A stretch of DNA of 5,940 nt from Deltaproteobacteria bacterium (GTDB lineage: Bacteria; Myxococcota_A; UBA9042; DTJE01), in NCBI GenBank assembly GCA_013151875.1, contig JAADHL010000170.1:1-5940 (forward strand), in the 5' to 3' direction. The notes under the pieces are model-generated. The model was not told the origin of the DNA and did no database searches. It saw only the letters and a list, made by a program, of their open reading frames with translations. Position 1 is the stretch's first letter. Each line of letters starts with the position of its first letter. A program made the translations under genes and the position numbers. Shown in pieces: positions 1 to 5,940 of this stretch.

Positions 1-1638
1 CACTTCTTCTGCAAGATGAAAAGGTGGGTCAAGTGCCACAAGTTGGAGTGGCGCTGGGTATCGTGTGAAAAGACCAGGGTCGAGCCTTATCGCTGCAAGA
101 AGACCAGGACCGTGAAGGGCTGGTGCCACAGCAGGTGCGGCAGGAAATATCGTTGCAACAAGACCGAAGAGTACTGGGGTACATGCCAGAAGACGGTTGC
201 CTACCAGGGCACCTGTCATATGGAGGTAGAGGTCGAGAGCCAGTGCGAGCAGCCAGTGGACCGCAGTTGCCAGGTTTCGGACGAGGACCTGGTCGAATTC
301 GGCAGCAGCGTCGGGGCGTTCAACAGCCAGTTGGCCAAGGTGAATCCCGACGGCAGTTCGCCGACCACTACCGCTCTGGATGTCGCCATCGACTACTTCG
401 AGCAGCACGACCCCGCGGGCAAGGACCGCCACGTTGTCCTTATTACTGATGGCGGCGATACCTGCGGTGAAGAGGCCGCGCCAAAGATCCAGCAGCTTCG
501 CGGCATGGGCGTGGACGTGTGGGTCATGGCCTTCCAGAACAGCGCCGACGATGCCGCGCTGAATCAGATGGCGGACCTGGGCGGTCACCCCTTGGCCGGC
601 GACTCCAGGCTGTACAGGATCCTGAACAAGACCTCGGACCTGGCCGAGCTGTTCGACGAGATCATCAACAAGCCGGGCGGCGAGGTCTGTGACGGGCTGG
701 ACAACGACTGCGACGGACATACCGACGAGGACCTGGTCCGCGAATGCGCGACCGAGTGCGGCGGGGGCGTCCAGTTCTGCAAGAACGGCGTGTGGGGCGG
801 ATGCGTCGACACCGAGGGCCTGGGCGAGGACGACGAGATCCCGGACGTGCCGCCCGAGATGTGCGACGGCGCGGACAACGACTGCGACGGCGAGACCGAC
901 GAGGGCTTCGACGTCGGCGGGACCTGTCCGAATCCATCGGCCTGCGGTGGCGTGGGCACCCTGATCTGCAACGCGGATGGAACGGGCGTCGTGTGTGACG
1001 CCCCGGCCGCGCCGGACCCGGAACCCGAGCTGTGCGACGGTTTGGACAACGATTGCGACGGCCTGACCGACGAGGACTTCGACCTGGGCGGCGCCTGCGT
1101 GAGCGATTCGGCCTGCGGCGGCATGGGAACCCTGGTCTGTTCGCCGGACAAGAAGGGTGTTGTGTGCGACGCGCCGAACGCGCCCTCGCCGGAGCCCGAG
1201 GTGTGTGACGGAGTGGACAACGACTGCGACGGCCAGACCGACGAGGGTCTGGTGCAGTCCTGCTCCAACCAGTGCGGCGCCGGTGAAAAGAGCTGCGTGA
1301 TGGGGACCTGGACGGAATGCCAGGTGAAAAAACCGACCCCGGAGACCTGCGACGGGGTGGACAACGACTGTGACGGACTGGTGGATGAGGGATTTGACGT
1401 GGGGGCCGCGTGCACCGTGGGGAGCGGCGGTTGCGCTGTGCAGGGGACTCGCGTCTGCTCGGATGACGGCCTGGAGGCCGTCTGCAGTGCCCAGGGTGGA
1501 GCCATTGCCGGTCTGGAGGTCTGCAACGGAAAGGATGACGACTGCGACGGTATCGTCGACAACGGACCCAACCTCTGCCCCAGCGGTCAGGTCTGCTTCA
1601 AGGGAACCGGTGGAGTGGCGAGTTGCGTGTACGACTGA
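1..1638 (+). CDS. VWA-domain protein with decad Cys array and MopE-type metal-binding repeats (5'-partial)
   Basis: The frame is open to base 1 and the first ATG (base 16) has no Shine-Dalgarno, so the true start is probably upstream. Residues here count from that ATG. Residues 1-87 are basic and Cys/Trp/Tyr-rich with Cys every 10 residues. Residues about 88-220 match the second half of a VWA domain: a SSPTTTALD stretch (114-122) carrying the likely MIDAS Thr, then strand VVLITDGGD (140-148) with the MIDAS Asp. The first half, with the DxSxS motif, must lie upstream, so the Cys segment probably interrupts the domain. Residues 225-516 carry six CDGxDNDCDGxxDE-type motifs. The protein ends CVYD with no C-terminal membrane anchor or sorting signal. 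The many cysteines suggest an oxidised, extracytoplasmic location. Ligand binding or adhesion is plausible from family knowledge, but the substrate is unknown. Family assignment is firm; function is not. Confidence 0.9.
   Translation, partial: HFFCKMKRWVKCHKLEWRWVSCEKTRVEPYRCKKTRTVKGWCHSRCGRKYRCNKTEEYWGTCQKTVAYQGTCHMEVEVESQCEQPVDRSCQVSDEDLVEFGSSVGAFNSQLAKVNPDGSSPTTTALDVAIDYFEQHDPAGKDRHVVLITDGGDTCGEEAAPKIQQLRGMGVDVWVMAFQNSADDAALNQMADLGGHPLAGDSRLYRILNKTSDLAELFDEIINKPGGEVCDGLDNDCDGHTDEDLVRECATECGGGVQFCKNGVWGGCVDTEGLGEDDEIPDVPPEMCDGADNDCDGETDEGFDVGGTCPNPSACGGVGTLICNADGTGVVCDAPAAPDPEPELCDGLDNDCDGLTDEDFDLGGACVSDSACGGMGTLVCSPDKKGVVCDAPNAPSPEPEVCDGVDNDCDGQTDEGLVQSCSNQCGAGEKSCVMGTWTECQVKKPTPETCDGVDNDCDGLVDEGFDVGAACTVGSGGCAVQGTRVCSDDGLEAVCSAQGGAIAGLEVCNGKDDDCDGIVDNGPNLCPSGQVCFKGTGGVASCVYD
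34..273 (+). repeat. 30-bp / 10-residue cysteine repeat, eight units
   Basis: Cys codons begin at 34, 64, 94, 124, 154, 184, 214 and 244, exactly 30 bases apart, so Cys lies at residues 7, 17, 27, 37, 47, 57, 67 and 77. Four units read C-x-K-T (CEKT, CKKT, CNKT, CQKT) and a fifth reads CHKL. The residues just before each Cys are usually aromatic or Gly-Thr (RWVK, PYR, KGW, KYR, YWGT, YQGT). Off-register cysteines are at 41 and 85. At DNA level aagaccagg recurs at 70-78 and 100-108, and gtgccaca at 33-40 and 123-130, in register. I do not recognise a named repeat family. Short beta strands or hairpins joined by disulfides, or metal ligation, are possible inferences. Confidence 0.85.
688..1563 (+). 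repeat. Six MopE-type Asp/Cys metal-binding motifs
   Basis: Copies of C-D-G-x-D-N-D-C-D-G-x-x-D-E lie at 688-729, 862-903, 1033-1074, 1204-1245, 1348-1389 and 1522-1563. Start-to-start spacings are 174, 171, 171, 144 and 174 bases, so the module is about 57 residues, with one short 48-residue unit. The second and third modules are nearly the same: after the motif come D-[VL]-G-G-[TA]-C, then a SACGG[VM]GTL segment, a G-V-V-C-D-A-P strand and a Pro/Glu-rich linker. The last copy is the most divergent (CNGKDDDCDGIVDN). The motif resembles the putative metal-binding repeat named for the copper-binding MopE protein. Its acidic spacing also resembles Ca-binding loops, so the metal cannot be told from sequence. 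Confidence 0.9.
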
Positions 1639-1750
1639 TTACCGGTTGATCCCCCTGGGTTACTCCCGCACCCCCGGGAGCCGGCCGGTCCCCTGCCTGA
1701 AAGGACGGGGGGCCGGCCTTTTTTTCGTCATTTTCGAGTGACGTTCCGGT
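1639..1750. other. Convergent intergenic spacer
   Basis: This 112-base spacer lies between the convergent VWA/MopE gene and holA. Besides the terminator it has a small GC-rich hairpin (1663-1668 CTCCCG with 1675-1680 CGGGAG) just before the terminator stem. No clear minus-strand intrinsic terminator for holA was found. No small gene is evident. Confidence 0.6.
1683..1725 (+). terminator. Intrinsic terminator after the VWA/MopE gene
   Basis: An 11-base-pair stem with one G-U pair forms between 1683-1693 (GGCCGGTCCCC) and 1708-1718 (GGGGGCCGGCC), with a 14-base loop. Seven T residues (1719-1725) follow directly. It starts 45 bases past the stop codon. On the opposite strand the stem is not followed by a T run, so it should end plus-strand transcription only and is a poor terminator for the convergent holA gene. 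Confidence 0.9.
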
Positions 1751-2758
1751 TCATCGCTTCGTGATCAGGGACGCCAGAGCCGATGTCAGCACGGATCCGG
1801 CCGATTTATCGTTCCTTTTGACCAGAATCTCGAGCCGTGGAACGTCCTTTAGAAAACGCTCCAATTCCCTGCGTCCATAACGGGCCGAAGCCTCGCGGAT
1901 GCGCTTGAGGGGAAATGGGTGGCTGATCTTCAGCCTGTCCATGGCTTCTTCGTCAGAGGCCTTTTTGTCCATGAGGTCTTTTGCGATCAGCATGCGTCTG
2001 ACCATGCGCACCACCGCGTTCAACACCATGGCCGGTCTGCCGGTGTCCTCCAGGTTGCGCATGGCGACCTTTATGCAACGCCCCAGGTCGCGGGCCGCGA
2101 TCGCGTCATCGAGGTCCCAGGGCGCCGGCTTGCTGGTGCGGGTCACCAGTCCCCTAATGTCTTTTTCGGATACCGAGCCGCCCCTGCCCCTGTATTCAAG
2201 CAATGAGTTGATGGCGGTTCTGATCGCGCCCCTGTCGCCCCCAACGAGGTCCACGAGGGCCATTGCCGTGCCGCCTTCCAGATGAAGTCCCACCTCGCGG
2301 GCGGCATCCCAGACCAGTCGGACCGCTTCCCGCTGTCTGACGTCCTTTGGGGTGACCACCTTTCCTACTTTGGCTATCGCCTTTCCGAGGCCGGAACGGG
2401 CCGCCTTGCGGTCCCCGTAGAGAGCCAGCCTGACGTGGGGCGCGGGCGAATCGAGAAAAGCCGCTAGTTCCGGGGGTTCCTTGGCCGCATCGCAATTGGA
2501 CACGGCTATTACGAAAGCCTCGCCGAACATTGGCGTGTTGCCGGTCATCGAGGCAACACGCTCCCATGCGTCGCTCCGGGCGGGACCGGCGTCCAGCCTT
2601 ACCACGGATACGGCCGCCCCCGTCTTTGCCAGATCGGCCCTGAGCAGCGATTCAACGCCGTCCCGCACAGCGTCGTCGCCGCCGGCCAACAGCACGACCG
2701 GCAGCGGGTTGCCGGCCTCGACGTATTCGCGCAATTTTTCGACTTCCGGGATCTTCAT
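1751..2758 (-). CDS. holA: DNA polymerase III subunit delta
   Basis: This 335-residue protein is the clamp-loader subunit that binds and opens the beta sliding clamp so it can be placed on primed DNA in the cytoplasm. Its length is normal for HolA. Near the N-terminus, PVVLLAGGDD (residues 20-29) matches the family's YLLxGxD strand, with the degenerate non-Walker region expected of delta. The C-terminal third follows the delta collar domain: VVRMVRRMLIAKDLM, then ISHPFPLKRIREASARYG and a final Leu-rich helix. I chose the ATG at 2758, with the weak Shine-Dalgarno-like GGCGGGA upstream. An in-frame GTG at 2794 adds 12 residues but has no Shine-Dalgarno and falls in a hairpin. No usual neighbour such as lptE, leuS or rpsT is visible. 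It converges with the VWA gene and diverges from the alpha-2-macroglobulin gene. Confidence 0.9.
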   Translation of the reverse strand: MKIPEVEKLREYVEAGNPLPVVLLAGGDDAVRDGVESLLRADLAKTGAAVSVVRLDAGPARSDAWERVASMTGNTPMFGEAFVIAVSNCDAAKEPPELAAFLDSPAPHVRLALYGDRKAARSGLGKAIAKVGKVVTPKDVRQREAVRLVWDAAREVGLHLEGGTAMALVDLVGGDRGAIRTAINSLLEYRGRGGSVSEKDIRGLVTRTSKPAPWDLDDAIAARDLGRCIKVAMRNLEDTGRPAMVLNAVVRMVRRMLIAKDLMDKKASDEEAMDRLKISHPFPLKRIREASARYGRRELERFLKDVPRLEILVKRNDKSAGSVLTSALASLITKR

Positions 2759-2789
2759 GTCGTTCCCGCCACAAACCGCTTGCAGATAT

Positions 2790-2865
2790 ACCACGTTTCA
2801 GAACGTGCTTCGCGGGCCGGATATCACCCGGCGTCCCCGATGGACTTTACCAACTGCGCCGTGGT
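2790..2865 (-). promoter_or_regulatory. Structured holA leader with overlapping alternative stems
   Basis: Read on the minus strand toward holA, the leader can form a closing stem ACCACG/CGTGGT (2860-2865 with 2790-2795). Inside it are a GTCC/GGAC hairpin (2842-2845 with 2833-2836) and a GCCGG/CCGGC stem with a 7-base loop (2828-2832 with 2816-2820). A further perfect 6-bp hairpin, CACGTT/AACGTG (2802-2807 with 2792-2797), uses the same bases as one side of the closing stem, so the two cannot coexist. The block ends 31 bases before the chosen ATG. Its function is unknown and no riboswitch or leader family was recognised. Confidence 0.4.
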
Positions 2866-2927
2866 GCTTTGTGGATCCACCCGGCTTCGCCAACGGTCCT
2901 CGCTTGCAGTTTCTTGTCCGTTGCCGT

Positions 2928-2945
2928 CGCGACATTGATGTCGCG
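2928..2945. promoter_or_regulatory. Perfect 8+8 inverted repeat, operator-like
   Basis: CGCGACAT and ATGTCGCG flank a 2-base centre (TG), giving an 18-base dyad in the divergent region. It lies 134 bases before the alpha-2-macroglobulin start and 169 bases before the holA ATG. No T run follows on either strand, so it is not an intrinsic terminator. The near-zero spacer fits a dimeric regulator site better than an RNA hairpin. The regulator is unknown. Confidence 0.4.
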
Positions 2946-3064
2946 GTTATCTTTGAAGCCTGGTGTTCCAAATCGGCGAAATATCCGATAACATTAGCAA
3001 ACAACCTTGGCCCGTCCCTTGCATCTTCGGACAGTCGTTCAGGATGCATGGGAACAAGAACTGA

Positions 3065-3072
3065 AAGGAGGT
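3065..3072 (+). promoter_or_regulatory. Strong Shine-Dalgarno for the A2M gene
   Basis: AAGGAGGT is a full match to the anti-Shine-Dalgarno core, with 8 bases between GGAGG and the ATG at 3080. An in-frame TGA at 3062-3064 just upstream excludes any longer start. Together these fix the start of the alpha-2-macroglobulin gene. Confidence 0.9.
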
Positions 3073-3079
3073 TCGTGCC

Positions 3080-3142
3080 ATGAGGTTTACCAGTCGTATC
3101 GTTCTGGGTATTGCGGCCGCCGCTGCGTTCATGATGGGATGC
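3080..3142 (+). other. Lipoprotein signal peptide of the A2M protein
   Basis: Twenty residues precede Cys21. The n-region is basic (Arg3, Arg6), the h-region is Ile/Val/Leu/Ala-rich, and the lipobox is M-M-G-C, a slightly atypical form because Met replaces the common Leu at -3. Ser22 at +2 is not an inner-membrane retention residue under the E. coli rule. That this rule holds in the host is assumed. Confidence 0.8.
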
Positions 3143-5940
3143 TCGCAGACGACGGGCGTGCCCTTCGATGGAACAAACCAGCCCGAGGTGACGGTTTCTG
3201 GACCGCTCTACCTTGACGAGGGAGAGATCGCCGCGACCCTCCAAGGGGGGGATCTGTTTGTGTCTCTTGTCCTGCATCGATCCGGAAAGGGCGCCCTCGA
3301 TGGTGACGCCTACGTGTCCGTGGATGCCCTGGACGGGACCTGGCACCGGGAAAGCAAAACGACGTTCATGATGAACTCGGGGGCCGAGACCCTTACGTTC
3401 AGGATCGCGGACGCCTTCGCGGATGCGTCGGACCCGGCCGTGCAGGCTGCGCACGTCATCCGATACAGGATCCAGTCAGGCGACAATCAGTTGATAGGAC
3501 GCAGGAGCCTGTTCGTGGCCATGCCCAAGGCCCAGGTGCTGGTCCTTGGTCCAAAGACCTATTATCAAGGTGAAAAGACCAGGGTGAAGGTGTTCGCGAG
3601 GGACGCGGTCACCGGAAAGCCCTTTTCGCACAAGCAGATCACGCTGCTGACCAGCGTGGGCGAGGACGGCGACATTGGCCAGATGAAACTGACCACGGAT
3701 GAGTTCGGCGCCGCCGATGCCGACATTATGTTCGAACAGGCTGGGGCCGGCACCGTCACTGCATCCATGTCCATCGAGGGAGGCACGACGATCGATGCCG
3801 ACCAGAAAGTGGATGTTGTGCGCATGCTCAAGGTCCTGGTAACCACGGACAAGCCCATTTATCAGCCCGGCCAGGAGATGCACTTCAGGGTCCTGGCCCT
3901 GCGCAAGCCCCTCCTGTCACCCGAGGCCGGCGAGGATTGCGTCATCGAGGTCTTTGACGGCAAGGGAAACAAGGTGTTCAAGGAAACCTTGAAGACCAGC
4001 GACTTCGGCATCGCCTTCGCGCGCTTCCAGTTGGCGCACGAGGTCAACATGGGAACTTACAAGGTCAAGGCCACCGTGGGCGAGACCGTGACCGAGAAGG
4101 CTGTGACCGTGGACCGCTACACCCTGCCCAAATACAAGGTGGAAGTCGCGCTGGACAAGCCTTTCTATGTGGTCGGCGACAAGGTCGAAGGCACGGTTTC
4201 GGCACGCTACTTTTTCGGAAAGCCGGTCGCGGGGGGCTCCGTCAAGGTGACGCTGGCGACCTTCGATGTAGAGTTCACCGACTTCGCCGAGGTTGCTGGG
4301 AACACCAATGAGGAAGGGCTGTTCGCGTTCGAGGCGCAGTTGCCTTCATTCCTGGTGGGGCAGGACCTCGAGCAGGGCAAGGCCATCGTCCGCCTGACCG
4401 CCAAGGTGATGGATACCGCGGGTCAGAAGGTGTCCAAGGAGCAGGGCGTCACTGTTGCCCAGAATTCCTTCAACATCGTGATCATCCCGGAAAGCGGCAA
4501 CATCGTGCCCGGGATCACCAACCGTTTCTATGTGTTCACCGAGGACCCGGCCGGCAATCCGATTTCGGTGCAGGTGCACGCGGGCGCGGGGGCAGAGACA
4601 TGGGCCGTGGACACGGACGATACGGGCCTGGGCTGGTTCGACTATGCGCCGGACGAGCCCACCATGGTCATCCAGGCAGCGGCCGAGGACGCCCAGGGCA
4701 ACAAGGTGGAGCGTTCGTTCCAGTTCAAGGCGGGCGTGTCCGGCGAGGCCGTGCTGGTCAGGGCCGATCGCGCCATCTACAAGGTGGGGGACACGGCACT
4801 GGTGTCCGTGTTCGCGCCCGACGCGAAGGACCGTGTGTACCTGGACGTGATCCGGCACCACCAGGTCGTGCGCGAGGAGGCGTTCGACCTCGCCGATGGT
4901 CAGGCCTCGGTTGAAATCGATCTGGACCAGGAGATGGCCGGCGACGTGGTGTTCTCGGCCTATTACCTGGGACGCACGGGTCAGATCGTTCGCGACGAAA
5001 AACTGGTGTTCGTGCAGGGGGCGGACGCCCTGTCAATCGAAATCACCCCCGACAAGGACTCCTACCTGCCGGGCGGTCAGGCCAAGGTCAATTTCAAGGT
5101 CACCGGCAAGAACGGCGCGCCTGCGGTGGCGGCCCTGGGGCTCCAGGTCGTGGATGAGGCCGTCTATGCCCTTTCCGACAACAAACCCGGTCTGCTGCGG
5201 ACCTATTTCGAACTGGAGGAGGAGATCCAGAAACCGAAGTTCGAGATCCACGACGCTGATTTCGACCTTTCCGACATCGTGACCACCAACCCCAAGGACC
5301 AGGAAGAGGAGGACGCACTCGAAGTAAAGGCGCAGGCGGCATTCGCGGCCCTGGGGAACCCCGGCATTACGGCGGCGGCTTCATCATGGGACCAGGCCCT
5401 CAGGGACGCGGCCAAGGTGCTGAGTCCCCTGTACGACAAGGATAAGGAAAGGGTCCTCGACGCCCTGCGCGACCGGATGACACAGGGCGACCTGAACGAG
5501 TCGGGAATCGCGCAGTACCTGGCGTCTCAGACCGAGTTCTATGACTTCTTCGGCAACCTCTATCTGTTTGGGTCGCAAAACAACGGTTTCGTGATCACGA
5601 TGCGCAGCATGGGCCCGGACGAGATGGACGGCACGGATGACGACTGGAAGACCACGTTCGAAACCTGGGAGGCGTGGGGCAACGGGGGTTGGGGCGAAGA
5701 CATGGCGTTCGCGGACGGCCAGGGGCCTTTTCCGGGCGCGGGACCGCCCCAGAACGCTGGGACCGATAAGACGTCCACTGGTGATGGAAGCGGTGGGGAG
5801 CCAAAGATCCGCAAGGACTTCCCCGAAACCCTGTACGTGAACCCCGAACTGATCACGGATGCGGGCGGCGAGGCCGTGGCCCAGATCCAGATGGCGGACT
5901 CCATCACTCAGTGGAGATTGTCCTCCATAGCCAACGCGGT
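3080..5940 (+). CDS. Alpha-2-macroglobulin family lipoprotein (3'-partial)
   Basis: 953 complete codons are visible with no stop; the gene runs off the window. Residues 1-21 form a lipoprotein signal: Arg3/Arg6, a hydrophobic Ala-rich core, then FMMGC with Cys21 as the lipidation site and Ser at +2, suggesting an outer-membrane anchor facing the periplasm. Macroglobulin (MG) domains follow. Landmarks are PKTYYQG (158-164), the MG2 signature DKPIYQPG (257-264), YTLPKYKV (347-354), EGTVSARYFFGKPV (370-383), DRAIYKVGD (563-571), TPDKDSYLPGG (656-666) and VVDEAVYAL (690-698). FPET (914-917) and DSITQW (940-945) mark the start of the A2M domain. In this family proteases cut a bait region, triggering collapse and thioester trapping; bacterial members are thought to guard the periplasm. 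The thioester motif lies beyond the window, so trapping by covalent bond is unproven here. No penicillin-binding protein gene (the E. coli pairing) is visible. Confidence 0.93.
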   Translation, partial: MRFTSRIVLGIAAAAAFMMGCSQTTGVPFDGTNQPEVTVSGPLYLDEGEIAATLQGGDLFVSLVLHRSGKGALDGDAYVSVDALDGTWHRESKTTFMMNSGAETLTFRIADAFADASDPAVQAAHVIRYRIQSGDNQLIGRRSLFVAMPKAQVLVLGPKTYYQGEKTRVKVFARDAVTGKPFSHKQITLLTSVGEDGDIGQMKLTTDEFGAADADIMFEQAGAGTVTASMSIEGGTTIDADQKVDVVRMLKVLVTTDKPIYQPGQEMHFRVLALRKPLLSPEAGEDCVIEVFDGKGNKVFKETLKTSDFGIAFARFQLAHEVNMGTYKVKATVGETVTEKAVTVDRYTLPKYKVEVALDKPFYVVGDKVEGTVSARYFFGKPVAGGSVKVTLATFDVEFTDFAEVAGNTNEEGLFAFEAQLPSFLVGQDLEQGKAIVRLTAKVMDTAGQKVSKEQGVTVAQNSFNIVIIPESGNIVPGITNRFYVFTEDPAGNPISVQVHAGAGAETWAVDTDDTGLGWFDYAPDEPTMVIQAAAEDAQGNKVERSFQFKAGVSGEAVLVRADRAIYKVGDTALVSVFAPDAKDRVYLDVIRHHQVVREEAFDLADGQASVEIDLDQEMAGDVVFSAYYLGRTGQIVRDEKLVFVQGADALSIEITPDKDSYLPGGQAKVNFKVTGKNGAPAVAALGLQVVDEAVYALSDNKPGLLRTYFELEEEIQKPKFEIHDADFDLSDIVTTNPKDQEEEDALEVKAQAAFAALGNPGITAAASSWDQALRDAAKVLSPLYDKDKERVLDALRDRMTQGDLNESGIAQYLASQTEFYDFFGNLYLFGSQNNGFVITMRSMGPDEMDGTDDDWKTTFETWEAWGNGGWGEDMAFADGQGPFPGAGPPQNAGTDKTSTGDGSGGEPKIRKDFPETLYVNPELITDAGGEAVAQIQMADSITQWRLSSIANA
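5174..5818 (+). other. Long putative bait-region segment of the A2M protein
   Basis: About 215 residues (699-913) separate VVDEAVYAL from FPET. The first part is acidic (QEEEDALE) and then helix-like and Ala/Leu-rich (about 768-808, containing ALRDAAKVL and RVLDALRDRM). The last 70 residues (844-913) are Gly/Asp/Pro/Trp-rich and look disordered, ending in a basic KIRKD just before FPET. Vertebrate A2M places its protease bait in the equivalent position. Treating this as bait is inference from position and composition. Confidence 0.6.

Larger units (their letters stand above)
2759..3079. other. Divergent intergenic region between holA and the A2M gene
   Basis: These 321 bases must hold the promoters for both flanking genes unless holA has a more distant one. 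Visible structure includes a hairpin cluster in the holA leader (about 2790-2865), a self-complementary gtggatccac at 2871-2880, and a perfect 8+8 inverted repeat at 2928-2945. A more AT-rich stretch, about 2976-3002, is the likeliest place for a promoter. I found no well-spaced consensus -35/-10 pair on either strand. No credible coding sequence is present. Confidence 0.6.

Noticed and set aside
585..1571. 328-codon open frame on the minus strand opposite the MopE repeats.
   Set aside because: Ser/Pro-rich repetitive translation is the antisense image of the Asp/Cys repeats in a GC-rich gene; no recognisable domain or Shine-Dalgarno.
2780..2872. Possible tRNA on the minus strand: D-loop-like GCGCAGTTGGTA, a 5-bp/7-base arm with GAT in anticodon position, and a CGTTC-containing hairpin.
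   Set aside because: The D stem does not close, about 10 extra bases lie between D arm and anticodon arm, the T loop is not canonical, the acceptor pairing overlaps the T arm, and there is no CCA end.
2813..2940. Possible C-terminal end of another minus-strand gene upstream of holA (a frame ending TTAQLVKSIGDAG).
   Set aside because: The frame is only about 40 codons after an upstream stop, has no good start or Shine-Dalgarno, and matches no family I know.
2953..2994. Promoter pair TTGAAG (2953-2958) with TAACAT (2989-2994) for the alpha-2-macroglobulin gene.
   Set aside because: The spacing is 30 bases, far from 16-18, and no better-spaced -35 element was found, so no promoter is called.
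3048..3083. Eleven-codon frame (MGTRTERRFVP) whose TGA overlaps the alpha-2-macroglobulin ATG, as in translational coupling.
   Set aside because: It has only a poor AGGA placed too near its ATG, and the main gene has its own strong Shine-Dalgarno; likely chance.
2798..3454. 218-codon minus-strand open frame upstream of holA.
   Set aside because: Mostly antisense to the well-supported alpha-2-macroglobulin start; Arg/His/Gly-rich and without domain features.
4346..4861. 171-codon minus-strand open frame within the alpha-2-macroglobulin gene.
   Set aside because: His/Val/Gly/Leu-rich antisense translation of a confident gene; no independent coding evidence.

Overview
This 5,940-base window is GC-rich and looks chromosomal. 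It holds three protein genes, two of them cut by the window edges. Cysteine-rich, MopE-type metal-binding repeats behind a von Willebrand factor A (VWA) domain, together with a lipoprotein alpha-2-macroglobulin, suggest the former Deltaproteobacteria (Myxococcota, Bradymonadota or relatives). That is inference from gene content; the window has no rRNA or other phylogenetic marker strong enough to settle it.

Layout: (1) 1-1638, plus strand: the 3' part of a large gene for a probably secreted protein. In order it has a Lys/Arg/Trp-rich segment with a cysteine exactly every 10 residues, the C-terminal half of a VWA domain, and six MopE-type CDGxDNDCDG motifs. A strong intrinsic terminator (1683-1725) follows. 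(2) 1751-2758, minus strand: holA, the delta subunit of the DNA polymerase III clamp loader, convergent with the first gene. (3) 2759-3079: a 321-base divergent intergenic region with several inverted repeats, including a potentially switch-like hairpin cluster in the holA leader and a perfect 8+8 dyad. (4) 3080 to the window end, plus strand: an alpha-2-macroglobulin lipoprotein with a near-ideal Shine-Dalgarno. It is cut at the start of its A2M domain, so the thioester region lies outside.

The two outer genes both encode likely cell-envelope or exported proteins; holA between them is housekeeping. Nothing shows that the three act together. The most unusual feature is the decad cysteine array at 34-273, which seems to sit inside the VWA domain and matches no repeat family I recognise. 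No mobile element, CRISPR array, rRNA or convincing tRNA was seen.
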